From the NCBI GenBank assembly GCA_900317625.1, contig ONHK01000004.1, forward strand, positions 62,001-126,000: 64,000 bases of DNA. Reading direction: 5' to 3'. The DNA comes from an uncultured Treponema sp. Its GTDB lineage: Bacteria > Spirochaetota > Spirochaetia > Treponematales > Treponemataceae. The notes under the pieces are model-generated. The model worked only from the letters and a program-made list of their open reading frames with translations, ran no database searches and was not told where the DNA came from. A program made the translations under genes and the position numbers. Of the stretch, positions 23,729 through 32,571 are shown in pieces (the first letter of the stretch is position 1; each line of letters opens with the position of its first letter).

Positions 23729-24922
23729 TTATTTATTGATATTTTCAACAATATATCCGTCTTCCGCGGACCATGAAATATATACGGTATCCTTCCATTG
23801 AATTTCAGGACCGTCATCAAGGTAATTTGTGTGCTGCTTGAACACTTTTACAATAGTTCCATTTTCAAGACGGACATAGAATTTTGACTGAAAACCAGTG
23901 TAAATCGGCTCTTCTACAATTCCTTTGAAAACATTTATATCTTTTCGTCCGGCAAACGCAGGTTCTTCCAGTGTAATTCGTATTTTTTCCGGCCGTACAG
24001 TAAATGCGACTTTTTGTCCCTCGTCTGTGTGTTCAAAATCCGTAACAAGAATATTTTTGTCTTCCTCGCGTGTTGCGGCAGTTTCTCCTGTAAGCTGTGC
24101 CTGCATTCCAAGTGCCGGTGTGTTTAGCGTAACCATGTGTTCAATGTCCGGTTTTCCTGGAACCTTGTATTCCTCGCATTGAACAACCGTGCTTTCAAAA
24201 AGGTTTGTTTCTCCAATAAACTGAGCAACAAACTGAGTCGCAGGGCTTTCGTAAATCTCAAAAGGCGTTCCTACCTGAAGAACATTTCCTGCATTCATTA
24301 CGGCAATTCTGTCGCTTACAGCAAGAGCCTCGCTCTGGTCATGTGTTACATAAATAAAAGTGATTCCGATTTTATCGTGAAGATTATCAAGATCAATCAG
24401 CAGGCTCGAACGCAATTTTGCATCAAGAGCGGAAAGCGGTTCATCTAAAAGAAGAACTTTTGGCTCGTTTATAAGCGCTCTGGCAATTGCAACGCGCTGC
24501 TTCTGTCCACCTGAAAGCTGATTTGGCTTTTTGTAGATGTGCTGGTCAAGCTGAACAAGATGAACATATTTTCTGACTTTTTCATCAATCACATCTTTTG
24601 GAACTTTTCGTAGTCTTAGCGGAAACGCAATATTGTCATAAACTGACATGTGCGGAAAAAGCGCATAAGTCTGAAATACCGTATTTGAATGGCGTTTATT
24701 CGCTGGAAGTCCGACAACATTTTTCTCATCAAAAAGAACTGCGCCTTCATCAGGAAATTCAAATCCGGCAATAATGCGCAGAAGGGTTGTCTTTCCACAT
24801 CCTGAAGGACCTAGCAAAGAAAAGAATTCTCCTGGTTTTATTGTAAAATTTACGTCATTAAGCGCAACAAAATCTCCAAAGGTTTTGTTAACGTGATCAA
24901 TTTTTACCTGACTGCCATTCAA
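23729..24922 (-). CDS. potA: Spermidine/putrescine ABC transporter ATPase PotA
   Basis: 397 residues. Walker A 'LGPSGCGKTT', Q-loop 'FQTYALFPHMSVYDN', signature 'LSGGQKQRVAIARAL', Walker B 'VLLLDEPLSALD' and switch His 'YVTHDQSEA' are all intact. The C-terminal TOBE domain (about 290-390) is regulatory. It contains an inserted stretch near residues 245-280 ('TGETAATREEDKN'), making the protein slightly longer than E. coli PotA (378). First gene of potABCD; powers polyamine import. Confidence 0.93.
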   Translation of the reverse strand: MNGSQVKIDHVNKTFGDFVALNDVNFTIKPGEFFSLLGPSGCGKTTLLRIIAGFEFPDEGAVLFDEKNVVGLPANKRHSNTVFQTYALFPHMSVYDNIAFPLRLRKVPKDVIDEKVRKYVHLVQLDQHIYKKPNQLSGGQKQRVAIARALINEPKVLLLDEPLSALDAKLRSSLLIDLDNLHDKIGITFIYVTHDQSEALAVSDRIAVMNAGNVLQVGTPFEIYESPATQFVAQFIGETNLFESTVVQCEEYKVPGKPDIEHMVTLNTPALGMQAQLTGETAATREEDKNILVTDFEHTDEGQKVAFTVRPEKIRITLEEPAFAGRKDINVFKGIVEEPIYTGFQSKFYVRLENGTIVKVFKQHTNYLDDGPEIQWKDTVYISWSAEDGYIVENINK

Positions 24923-24955
24923 GTGCGTGCCCTCTGCTAAACATAATTTATTTTT

Positions 24956-24968
24956 GTTACAATGTAAC
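24956..24968. promoter_or_regulatory. 13-bp palindrome in the potA promoter
   Basis: GTTACAATGTAAC is a perfect palindrome around one base. On the - strand it overlaps the likely -10 region downstream of a TTGACT -35-like box (near 24989-24984). It is a candidate repressor site for the pot operon. The regulator is unknown. Confidence 0.35.
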
Positions 24969-25093
24969 TAATAACTAGAATAGTCAATAATATTTTTCCA
25001 AATATTTTATATTTTTTGAAACTTTTTTTCAAAACTTGCAGAGTGTGGCATTCTGCATTATAGTTAAATATATTTTTTAAATGAGGTAATACG

Positions 25094-25333
25094 ATGGTAT
25101 CTCTTATTATTGGTCTTATTTTTATTGCTTTTACAGTTTTTTCTGTTCTTCCGAATATGCCGCTCAACTGGGGCAGTGATGTTGTTCTTTTTCTAAAAGG
25201 ATGCGCGCCTGTTCTTGCCGCATTCCTCGGATTGATTCTTCTTTTTATTGGTGCTGCTGACATAAAAGATAAAAAGGAAGCTAAAAAAGAAGAAAAAGAA
25301 GCACGGGCAAGAGCAGAAGAAAACAAGGCATAA
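25094..25333 (+). CDS. Small two-span membrane protein
   Basis: 79 residues. Two hydrophobic helices (about 2-22 and 37-57) are joined by 'NMPLNWGSDVVLFLKG'. A highly charged Lys/Glu coiled tail 'KDKKEAKKEEKEARARAEEN' follows and should lie in the cytoplasm. GAGG lies 8 bases before the ATG. No family is recognised; similar small proteins occur in treponemes. It stands alone between the divergent pot operon and rplM. Confidence 0.7.
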   Translation: MVSLIIGLIFIAFTVFSVLPNMPLNWGSDVVLFLKGCAPVLAAFLGLILLFIGAADIKDKKEAKKEEKEARARAEENKA

Positions 25334-25488
25334 ATCTATCTTTTTACTATTGACTTGTAGATTTATTTTGTAGTACATTTAAATCCCCGTATATAGGAAT
25401 GACGACTGCTCATCGTTGTTCTGCAGTTTATTTTGTCAGATGCAAAGACATTTAAACGGCGTAAAACTTTAAATATTAAGGTATATAC

Positions 25489-25920
25489 ATGAAAACTATT
25501 TTCGTAAATGAAAAAGCTCAGAAGCGCGACTGGTATATTATCGACGCTGCTGGCAAACCACTTGGACGCGTAGCTGCTAAAGCTGCTGCCATTGCTCGCG
25601 GTAAGAACAAGGCTACTTACACACCAAATCAGGAAATGGGTGATTATGTTGTAATCATCAATGCTGACAAAGTTGCTGTAACTGGCGGTAAAGAAACAAA
25701 AAAGATTTACTACAAATATACAACTGGTTTTGTAGGAAGTCTTCGCGCTCATACATTTGAAAAATTGATTGAAAAACATCCAGAAGAACCAATTACTCTT
25801 GCAGTAAAAGGTATGCTTCCTGGCGGACGTCTTGGACGTGTTCTTCTTTCAAACGTAAAAGTTTACGCTGGTACAGAACACCCACATACAGCTCAGAACC
25901 CAAAGGTTATTGAACTTTAA
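25489..25920 (+). CDS. rplM: 50S ribosomal protein L13
   Basis: 143 residues, normal length. It begins 'MKTIFVNEKAQKRDWYIIDA' and contains 'GRVAAKAAAIARGKNK' and 'MLPGGRLGRVLLSNVKVY', the L13 signature. It binds 23S rRNA early in assembly of the large subunit. A leader of about 110 bases precedes it, with a TTGACT box near 25349 and a possible -10 TACATT. rpsI follows after 13 bases with its own AGGAG site. Confidence 0.97.
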   Translation: MKTIFVNEKAQKRDWYIIDAAGKPLGRVAAKAAAIARGKNKATYTPNQEMGDYVVIINADKVAVTGGKETKKIYYKYTTGFVGSLRAHTFEKLIEKHPEEPITLAVKGMLPGGRLGRVLLSNVKVYAGTEHPHTAQNPKVIEL

Positions 25921-25933
25921 TTAGGAGTCTAAG

Positions 25934-26326
25934 ATGGTAAAAAACATTGCTATTGGAACAGGTAGAAGAAAAACAGCTGTAGCACGTGTGTTTGTACGTG
26001 ATGGCTCAGGAAAAATTGTTGTAAATGGAAAAGATGTAAAAGAATATTTTGTTACAGAAGAACAGGTAAAAGTTGTTCAGCAGCCATTGCTTGTAACTTC
26101 AAGTGACAGCAAATATGATGTTCTTATCAATGTGTTTGGTGGCGGATTGAACGGACAGGCTGCAGCTTGTCTTCATGGTCTTGCACGCGCTTTGACACAG
26201 CTTGATCCAGACAACAGAACTTCTTTGAAGGCTAATGGATTCCTTACTCGCGATTCACGTATGGTTGAACGCAAGAAGTACGGACAGAAGGGCGCTCGCC
26301 GACGCTTCCAGTTCTCTAAACGCTAG
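25934..26326 (+). CDS. rpsI: 30S ribosomal protein S9
   Basis: 130 residues. It contains '[20 protein letters not shown]' and ends with the basic tail '[18 protein letters not shown]', whose last residues reach the ribosomal P site. It is co-transcribed with rplM, the usual pair in bacteria. Its stop codon sits in the loop of a terminator hairpin. Confidence 0.97.
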   Translation: MVKNIAIGTGRRKTAVARVFVRDGSGKIVVNGKDVKEYFVTEEQVKVVQQPLLVTSSDSKYDVLINVFGGGLNGQAAACLHGLARALTQLDPDNRTSLKANGFLTRDSRMVERKKYGQKGARRRFQFSKR

Positions 26327-26336
26327 GGCGTTTTTT
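26318..26336 (+). terminator. rplM-rpsI terminator overlapping the stop codon
   Basis: AAACGC (26318-26323), loop TAGG, GCGTTT (26328-26333), then T. The TAG stop of rpsI forms part of the loop. Confidence 0.65.
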
Positions 26337-26382
26337 ACGTTAGTTTCCGTTTTACGATAACGCGTTTATTTTACAGGAAAGT

Positions 26383-26994
26383 TTGTTGATAGTGCTTTCA
26401 AAAGAGCAAGTTTCGGCAGAAGTTATGAAAATATCTTCTGATTCGGGACTTGCTTTTTTTATTCGGAATTTTTATCTCAAAATTGTAAAACCTGAATCTA
26501 TTTTTGAAAATGCAGAGTTTTTGGATGAGGAAGAGCAGGATATTGTTGATGCAGGACTTGCGTTTGCGGCAGAATCAAAAGCTGTTGAATATCTTTCGCG
26601 TTCTGAGCAGAGTCGCTTTGGACTTGCAAAAAAACTCGGCAATAAAAACTATGAAAGAAAATCAATAGAAATGGCGTTGGATTATCTTGAATTCAAAAAT
26701 TATCTTTCGGATGAACGTTTTGCCCGCGCTTGGCTTAATTCAAGGCGTATAAATCATTCTGAGGGGCGTGCGAAACTTGCGGCTGAACTTGCTTACCGCG
26801 GAATAGATAAGGAAACGGCAAGGCTTTCTTTGGATGAATTTTTCCAGGAAAATTCTGAGATTGAGCTTTGTAAAAGGGATTTTTATAAAATTTCAAAAAA
26901 CTGCGCAGATTCAGAAAAAATAATCCGTAAGCTGATTGCCCACGGATTTTCGTATTCAATGATAAAAAAAGTGATTTCTGGTGATAGCGATTAA
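26383..26994 (+). CDS. recX: Regulatory protein RecX
   Basis: About 203 residues. The conserved part begins near residue 60 with 'AVEYLSRSEQSRFGLAKKL', followed by 'ALDYLEFKNYLSDERFARAW' and 'LAYRGIDKETARLSL', the three-helix repeats of RecX. RecX binds RecA filaments and limits recombination. No ATG fits. AGGAAAG (26375-26381) suggests TTG at 26383 or 26386, or GTG at 26392, as start. The N-terminal ~55 residues are an extra segment seen in some spirochaete RecX proteins. recA is not in the window. Confidence 0.78.
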   Translation: MLIVLSKEQVSAEVMKISSDSGLAFFIRNFYLKIVKPESIFENAEFLDEEEQDIVDAGLAFAAESKAVEYLSRSEQSRFGLAKKLGNKNYERKSIEMALDYLEFKNYLSDERFARAWLNSRRINHSEGRAKLAAELAYRGIDKETARLSLDEFFQENSEIELCKRDFYKISKNCADSEKIIRKLIAHGFSYSMIKKVISGDSD

Positions 26995-27003
26995 ACTAAA
27001 TAT

Positions 27004-27966
27004 TTATTTTGTATAGAGATATGCCGGATAGCGAATTGTCGCTTCTTGAGCTATTCCTTCAAAAAGTTTAGCCGCTGGAGCTGCGGAAGAAATCTTTCCT
27101 AAAAGTAAATCGTAAAGATTTGCTGATTTTTCGTATTTGTAGTCAACAATCTGGTATTCTTTTCCACCGAATTCTGCCTCAGACATATTTTTCAGCATGT
27201 TTTCCCATGAATCAACTGCGTCTATAAGTCCGTTTTTTAAAGCCTGCGCTGCGGTGTAAATTCTTCCATCTGCAAGAATTTTTACATCATTTATAGGAAT
27301 ATTGCGGCTCATTGCCACGATGCCTGTGAATTGTTCATAACATTCATCAGAAATTGACTGCATGATTTTCCGCTGTTCATCCGAAACAGGTTCATTTGAA
27401 TTGAACATATTCTTGTTTTTGCCAGAATGGATTGTCTCTGACTTTATTCCAAGTTTTTCAAAAAGCCCTGTAAGATCGTATGAACTTCCAGTTATTACGC
27501 CGATTGAGCCGGTCAAAGTATTTCTGTTTGCATAAATTTTCTTTGCGGCGCAGGAGATGTAATATCCTCCGGATGCGGCAAGTTTTCCCTGGTAAACATA
27601 AACTGGTTTTCCGGATGTTTTATAGTCTTGGAGCGCAAGGTATGTTTCATCGGCCTCGTAGACAGTTCCGCCTGGAGAATCTATGAAAACCGCGATTCCC
27701 ATATTTTTCTTGTCATTTTTCAGGTTTTTTATTGTCTCCAAAAGCCATTTTTGATTGTAGGTTTGATTTTCTTCCTGAATTACACCTTCTATGTAAAGCG
27801 CGGCCACATAATTTTTTGCCGGTTTTCCAAAAACAAAAGTCTGATGTTCTGGGGTTTGTCCGGAGCTATCCTTTTGTGCAAAAAGTTTTAGAATTCCGCA
27901 GACTATAGCAAAAGCGATTATAAATATAAAGACAATCAGTCCAGCTTTCTGTTTTTTGTTTTTCAT
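27004..27966 (-). CDS. sppA: Signal peptide peptidase SppA (S49 family)
   Basis: 320 residues with an N-terminal membrane anchor (about 8-28). The S49 core shows 'VFIDSPGGTVYEADETY', then 'GKLAASGGYYISCAA' with the nucleophile Ser, and 'LTGSIGVITGS'. The single-domain length matches the short bacterial form that assembles as a ring. It degrades cut signal peptides in the inner membrane. Its ATG directly adjoins the stop of the DUF975 gene upstream (no gap), so the two form an operon. Confidence 0.88.
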   Translation of the reverse strand: MKNKKQKAGLIVFIFIIAFAIVCGILKLFAQKDSSGQTPEHQTFVFGKPAKNYVAALYIEGVIQEENQTYNQKWLLETIKNLKNDKKNMGIAVFIDSPGGTVYEADETYLALQDYKTSGKPVYVYQGKLAASGGYYISCAAKKIYANRNTLTGSIGVITGSSYDLTGLFEKLGIKSETIHSGKNKNMFNSNEPVSDEQRKIMQSISDECYEQFTGIVAMSRNIPINDVKILADGRIYTAAQALKNGLIDAVDSWENMLKNMSEAEFGGKEYQIVDYKYEKSANLYDLLLGKISSAAPAAKLFEGIAQEATIRYPAYLYTK

Positions 27967-28647
27967 TTAGTCCTCTGTAAGATCTTCTGGTTTTAGTCGT
28001 TTTGTCTCAATTGCTTCTGTAAGAAGTGCATGGTAAACATTTGTCATTGTCATAAGATAATATGGTTGAATCCAGAAAAATCCGATTCCTGCAGTTGCGG
28101 CTCCAAGAATGAACCATCCTAGAAAACTTAAGTCTGTCATAAAAATGTCCATTTTGTGTCCGCGTGTGATTTCAATGCTTATGCGCATTGCCTTGAATAC
28201 AGAGATTTGCGGATATTCAAGTGCCACAAATTTTGTCATACAGTAGGAATAATGTTTCACGATTCCAGGAATTATAAAAAGGCAGAACCATAAGAAAGTC
28301 CAGAGTGTTTCCCATAAACCGCAAAGGATTGCACGGCTGAATTTGCTGAAACCTTCAAGAAAATCTCCAAAAGTGATTTTTTCCGGTCCGCGCGACATTT
28401 TCAGGTGAAGATTAATCTGGGAATATACAATTATCATCACAATACAAAATTCAATGATAGAAAAGAAATTCACCAGAATTTCAGCTCTCTCACTTATGAA
28501 TGATGATGAAGTTGCCACGCTGTAAAGTTCCGGAGCATTTATCAAAGCGCAGACTGCATAGTAAATAATTGCTGCAAGGACAGGAATTGTCCATCTCTTT
28601 TTTAATTGCACTAAGGCATATTTTTTATATTTTTTTCTATTAAACAT
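27967..28647 (-). CDS. DUF975 family integral membrane protein
   Basis: 226 residues with about five hydrophobic segments. 'IPGIVKHYSYCMTKFVAL' and 'AMRISIEITRGHKMDIF' are features of the DUF975 family, whose function is unknown. Immediately followed by sppA on the same strand, so a link to membrane proteolysis or envelope care is possible but unproven. Confidence 0.75.
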   Translation of the reverse strand: MFNRKKYKKYALVQLKKRWTIPVLAAIIYYAVCALINAPELYSVATSSSFISERAEILVNFFSIIEFCIVMIIVYSQINLHLKMSRGPEKITFGDFLEGFSKFSRAILCGLWETLWTFLWFCLFIIPGIVKHYSYCMTKFVALEYPQISVFKAMRISIEITRGHKMDIFMTDLSFLGWFILGAATAGIGFFWIQPYYLMTMTNVYHALLTEAIETKRLKPEDLTED

Positions 28648-28678
28648 AACTAAAATCTACTCCTGATAAATATTGCTG

Positions 28679-29275
28679 TCAAGAATGATTTTCAAGTTCT
28701 TTCAGCATCTCGCTGTAGTAACGGTTTTCAATGTTTTTTTCTGGAATTCCGCATTTTGAAAGAAGAATTTTCAGCTCGGACTGGATTTTTTCAACAGTTT
28801 CCGGGTCGTTTTTTGCGGAAAGAATTTCTATTTCAATAAAATCTCCTAGTTTTTGAACATTGCAAAGTTCAAGGTTTGCGTTTCCTTGCGCGGTTTTTGC
28901 CGAAAAAATCATGACTTCCTTGTGTTTTTTTAACACCGGCACAAAACCTATGTCATCAAAAAGAATTTCCACAGCCTCGGCATTTGAAATTTCAGTTTCT
29001 TTTTCGTCATTTACTTCTATTGAAATTCCTTTTGAATCAGTTTTCAGCTCCTTTTTTTTGTAAGTAAGAAAATTTGAGGTTTTTGTTCTATTTTCCGTTT
29101 TTTCAGTCTGCCTTCGGATTCTTGCGGAAATATAATTTTTTCCGGCAGATTTTTTTTCAAGGTGAAAATATGTGTCATCTTTTGTTACAGTTTTTTCGTA
29201 TTTTGCAAATGAATTCAGGTTTTCAATAAGTTTTTCGCGGTTAAAAACGTGGGCTTTAAGTTCAATTTCTGTCAT
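28679..29275 (-). CDS. CYTH domain protein (class IV adenylate cyclase-like)
   Basis: 198 residues. The N-terminal 'EIELKAHV' is the ExExK motif of the CYTH fold. 'ARIRRQTEK', 'LTYKKKE' and the late 'LELCNVQKLGDFIEIEIL' supply the alternating basic and acidic residues that bind a triphosphate and metal in the tunnel. Members make cAMP or hydrolyse thiamine- or poly-phosphates; the activity here cannot be told. A TATACT box lies 7 bases before the ATG with no ribosome-binding site. Confidence 0.8.
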   Translation of the reverse strand: MTEIELKAHVFNREKLIENLNSFAKYEKTVTKDDTYFHLEKKSAGKNYISARIRRQTEKTENRTKTSNFLTYKKKELKTDSKGISIEVNDEKETEISNAEAVEILFDDIGFVPVLKKHKEVMIFSAKTAQGNANLELCNVQKLGDFIEIEILSAKNDPETVEKIQSELKILLSKCGIPEKNIENRYYSEMLKELENHS

Positions 29276-29317
29276 ATTTTTTAGTATACAGGATTTTCAA
29301 AAAAAATGAATAAATGC

Positions 29318-29323
29318 TAATAT
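29318..29323 (+). promoter_or_regulatory. Extended -10 box of dus, leaderless
   Basis: TGCTAATAT (29315-29323) is an extended -10. Six bases later comes the ATG at 29330. No ribosome-binding site and no clear -35. Confidence 0.45.
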
Positions 29324-29329
29324 TTTTGA

Positions 29330-30331
29330 ATGAAGTTAATTTGCGCGCCTATGGCAACTTTGAGTCATCCGGCTTTCAGGATGTTGATAGAAAAATTCGG
29401 CGGTTGTGATGAATATTACACAGAGATGATAAATGCGCCTTCCTTGCTGAATAATGGTCAGTTTGAAAAATTTTATATAAATCCGGCGCCTGTTCCAGAA
29501 AAAATTGTATGGCAGCTTACGGGAAAATCCGCTGGTCCGATTATAGAGGCGGCTTCTGTTGTTGCGGCGTTGGGCGGAATCGGTGTTGACTTGAATATGG
29601 GTTGCTCTGCACCGGAAATTGTTAATAGCGGAGCTGGAATTGCCTGGATGCTTAAGCCTCGGACGGAAACTCTGGAGCTTGTGAAAGGCGTAAAAAAAGC
29701 GCTGGAAAAATACGAGGATGAAACTGGAGTCCACAGAAGATTCAGTGTGAAATTCCGGCTTGGAGACGAGAATTTTACCGATGAAAGTTTTTTTTCATTT
29801 GCGGATATGCTTGTTGAAAACGGAGTTGAGCGGCTGACCCTTCATCCCCGGACAAAAAAAGAAAAGTATAGGGATTTGCCGCGCTGGGAATATGCGCAGA
29901 AACTCGCGGAACGGTATTCCGGAAAAATTTCTGTTGTTGTGAACGGCGACATAAAAGATTCTGAGTCCGCGGAAAATGCGGAAAAAATCTGCCCCTTGTG
30001 CGATGGGCTTATGATTGGCAGAATGGCGGTTCAGAAACCATGGATTTTTGCGGAGATTTCAAAAAATCTGAACGCTTCTGATTCAGAAAAAAAGCCGGTT
30101 GATTTGCTGCAATGCGCCCTGGATTTTATTGATTTTGTTGAAAAGTTTCAGCCGCCGGAATTTTATAAAAGCCGCCTTCAGCGTTTCTTCACTTATTTTT
30201 GTATGAATTTCTCTTTTGCGCATTACGCCCAGACTCAGATGCTGAATGCAAAAAATATTGAGGATTCCCGCGCAAGAATACGCGAATATTTTGAAAAAGT
30301 TCCGGAAGATCGTTTTAAATTCAGTGTGTAG
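29330..30331 (+). CDS. dus: tRNA-dihydrouridine synthase
   Basis: 333 residues, FMN TIM barrel. 'DLNMGCSAPEIVNSGAG' carries the catalytic Cys, 'VKFRLGDE' the flavin-binding Lys/Arg, and 'RLTLHPRTKKEKY' and 'VVVNGDI' the later barrel strands. It reduces uridines in the D-loop of tRNA. The N-terminus 'MKLICAPMATLSHPAFRMLI' is family-typical, which fixes the start despite the lack of a ribosome-binding site. Divergent from the CYTH gene with 54 bases between. Confidence 0.9.
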   Translation: MKLICAPMATLSHPAFRMLIEKFGGCDEYYTEMINAPSLLNNGQFEKFYINPAPVPEKIVWQLTGKSAGPIIEAASVVAALGGIGVDLNMGCSAPEIVNSGAGIAWMLKPRTETLELVKGVKKALEKYEDETGVHRRFSVKFRLGDENFTDESFFSFADMLVENGVERLTLHPRTKKEKYRDLPRWEYAQKLAERYSGKISVVVNGDIKDSESAENAEKICPLCDGLMIGRMAVQKPWIFAEISKNLNASDSEKKPVDLLQCALDFIDFVEKFQPPEFYKSRLQRFFTYFCMNFSFAHYAQTQMLNAKNIEDSRARIREYFEKVPEDRFKFSV

Positions 30332-30423
30332 GAAACATAAAACTTGACGATAAAATACGGCCTATGTTATTCTATAAGAACTGAAAATTTCAGTAATTTA
30401 CATATTTAAAAAGGAAAAAAGAC

Positions 30424-30810
30424 ATGTCGTTTATTTCACTTCTTCAGGAAGCCGCTGGTGCAGCTCCAAGCGCTTCTAGCACAGCAGGATTGCTTTCTAC
30501 AATCGTTCCATTTTTATTGATTATTGTAATCTTTTATTTTTTCTTGATTCGTCCTCAGAACAAGAAACAGAAAGAAACAGAAAAGATGATTGCCGCTCTT
30601 AAAAAAGGCGACAAAGTTGTAACAATTGGTGGAATCCACGGAGTTGTTTCTTCAACAAAAGAAAAGACTATCATTGTAAAAGTTGATGACAACTGCAAGA
30701 TTGAATTCAGCCGTTCTGCAATTGCTGGTGTTGAGTCAGAAAAAACTGAAAAACCAGAAACAAAGAAAGACGAAAAAGAAGAGGCTTCTGTAGAAGCTGA
30801 AAAAAAATAA
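30424..30810 (+). CDS. yajC: Preprotein translocase subunit YajC
   Basis: 128 residues. One membrane helix (about 24-43) is followed by 'FFLIRPQNKKQKETEKMI' and 'GDKVVTIGGIHGVV', the YajC signature. The C-terminal tail is rich in Lys and Glu and probably disordered. YajC joins SecD and SecF in the translocon accessory complex. AAAAGGA lies 10 bases upstream; secD follows after 18 bases. Confidence 0.93.
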   Translation: MSFISLLQEAAGAAPSASSTAGLLSTIVPFLLIIVIFYFFLIRPQNKKQKETEKMIAALKKGDKVVTIGGIHGVVSSTKEKTIIVKVDDNCKIEFSRSAIAGVESEKTEKPETKKDEKEEASVEAEKK

Positions 30811-30828
30811 AAAAACGGGGTAAACAAG

Positions 30829-32571
30829 ATGAATAAACGTGCGCGTTTAGTTATTCTTCTGGCTGTTTTAGCAATCTGTTATGCCTTCCTTTATCCATCG
30901 GTAAAATGGTATTGGGGTACTCCAAAAGAAGTTCAGGCTTTGGCTTTAGGTTCATTGGAAAATATCAGGGATTATGCTACAGCGCAGGGTGCACAGGATG
31001 TTAATGCAGTAAAAGAAGCTGCAAAAACAGATTTGAATGCAAAAATTGATGAAAAATATGCATGGCTTGAAAAAGCTGCTGCAAAAAAATATAAGGCTGC
31101 CAAGCAGAAAGTTCCGGCAGAAATGACAATTGGCGCAATTCTTGATGCATATTCAAACGAGGCGGAATTCCTTGAGGAATTTACAAGTCGTTACCGCGAG
31201 CAGATTCTTAAGGCAAAAAAGAATTATCAGAATTCTGTAAAACTTGGTCTTGACCTTTCTGGCGGTATGAACATTATTGTAAAAGCTGATCTTGATGCGG
31301 CTCTTGTGGCGCAGGAAGAGTCTGGTGTTGTTACAGATGCTGAGGCTTTCAAGAAAAACGCAATGGCAAACGCTATAGAAAATCTTTCAAGCCGAATTGA
31401 CCGGTTTGGTCTTACAGAACCAGTTATCCGTCAGCAGGGTGAAGACAGAATCTATATTGAAATGCCAGGTGCAGCCGAAGCGGATTCAATCAACGCTCTT
31501 ATCATGGGTAAGGGAATTTTGAATTTCCGTCTTGTTGATGATGATGCCACAAGCAAATTCCTTGCATATTATCAGCAGCATATAACAACAACGTTCAATG
31601 CTTCTGGCGAGCTTGTTGATCCTTCAATTATTCCTTCTGACTGCGAAATTATCGGTCATTATACGAAAGATGAGTACGGTCTTGATGAAAGAATCGGTTA
31701 TCTTGTTGTAAAGAAAGAAGTTGCACTTGAAGGTGCTCACATAAAGAGTGCGGATGTTGGTACTGACCAGTACACAAACCGTCCAGAGGTTGACTTTGTC
31801 CTTGATTCTGAAGGTGCTGAGATTTTTGCTAAATTTACAGCGGCAAATAAAGGTAAGAATCTTGCGATTGTAAGCGACAATAAAATCAAGTCTTACGCGC
31901 GGATAAATGACGCGATTACTGGTGGCCGTGTCGCAATCAGCGGATTTGGTCTTGAAGAGGCACAGAATCTTCAGAAAGTTCTTCAGTCTGCATGGTTGAA
32001 TGTTCCGCTTTCTGTTGAATCTCAGCAGGTTATTGGTGCATCGCTTGGAGAACAGGCTATTGCCCAGGGAATCAAGGCGATTGCGGTTGGTCTTATTCTT
32101 ATCATGATTTTTATGCTCATCTGGTACAAAGGTGCTGGTGTGAACGCAATTGTTGCCCAGATTTTGAACCTTTACATAATGTTCTCTGTTCTTTCTGCGT
32201 TTAATTTGACTTTGTCGCTTTCTTCTATTGCCGGTATGATTTTGACAATCGGTATGGCAGTTGATGCTAACGTAATCATTTTTGAACGAATCAAGGAAGA
32301 ACTTATTGCAGGAAAGAGTCGTGTTGCGGCAATTTCCGCTGGTTTTGACAATGCTTTCTGGGCAATCATGGACTCTAACATAACAACATTCATTGCGGCA
32401 ATCTTCCTTTCTCAGCTTGGAAGCGGTTCTATCCAGGGATTTGCTGTCAGCCTTGCGATTGGTGTTGTTTCTTCTGTATTCACAGCATTGTTTGTGTCTC
32501 GCTTGATGTTCGATTTTGAGACTGATGTCTTGAAGTCAACAAAGGTAAGCATCGGCTGGAGGATTAAATAA
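30829..32571 (+). CDS. secD: Protein-export membrane protein SecD
   Basis: 580 residues. First helix at 7-24, then a large periplasmic part (P1 head) with 'LGLDLSGGMNIIVKAD' and 'ENLSSRIDRFGLTEPVI'. Then come five membrane helices from about residue 415, including 'AIAVGLILIMIFMLIWY' and 'GMAVDANVIIFERIKEEL', the D4-type motif. SecDF uses the proton gradient to pull exported proteins through SecYEG. The secF ATG overlaps the TAA by one base (32571). Confidence 0.95.
   Translation: MNKRARLVILLAVLAICYAFLYPSVKWYWGTPKEVQALALGSLENIRDYATAQGAQDVNAVKEAAKTDLNAKIDEKYAWLEKAAAKKYKAAKQKVPAEMTIGAILDAYSNEAEFLEEFTSRYREQILKAKKNYQNSVKLGLDLSGGMNIIVKADLDAALVAQEESGVVTDAEAFKKNAMANAIENLSSRIDRFGLTEPVIRQQGEDRIYIEMPGAAEADSINALIMGKGILNFRLVDDDATSKFLAYYQQHITTTFNASGELVDPSIIPSDCEIIGHYTKDEYGLDERIGYLVVKKEVALEGAHIKSADVGTDQYTNRPEVDFVLDSEGAEIFAKFTAANKGKNLAIVSDNKIKSYARINDAITGGRVAISGFGLEEAQNLQKVLQSAWLNVPLSVESQQVIGASLGEQAIAQGIKAIAVGLILIMIFMLIWYKGAGVNAIVAQILNLYIMFSVLSAFNLTLSLSSIAGMILTIGMAVDANVIIFERIKEELIAGKSRVAAISAGFDNAFWAIMDSNITTFIAAIFLSQLGSGSIQGFAVSLAIGVVSSVFTALFVSRLMFDFETDVLKSTKVSIGWRIK

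Noticed and set aside
25365..25488. Ribosomal-protein leader regulating rplM-rpsI
   Set aside because: A leader of about 110 bases with an imperfect hairpin near 25399-25420 exists, but I could not match it to a known L13 leader structure.
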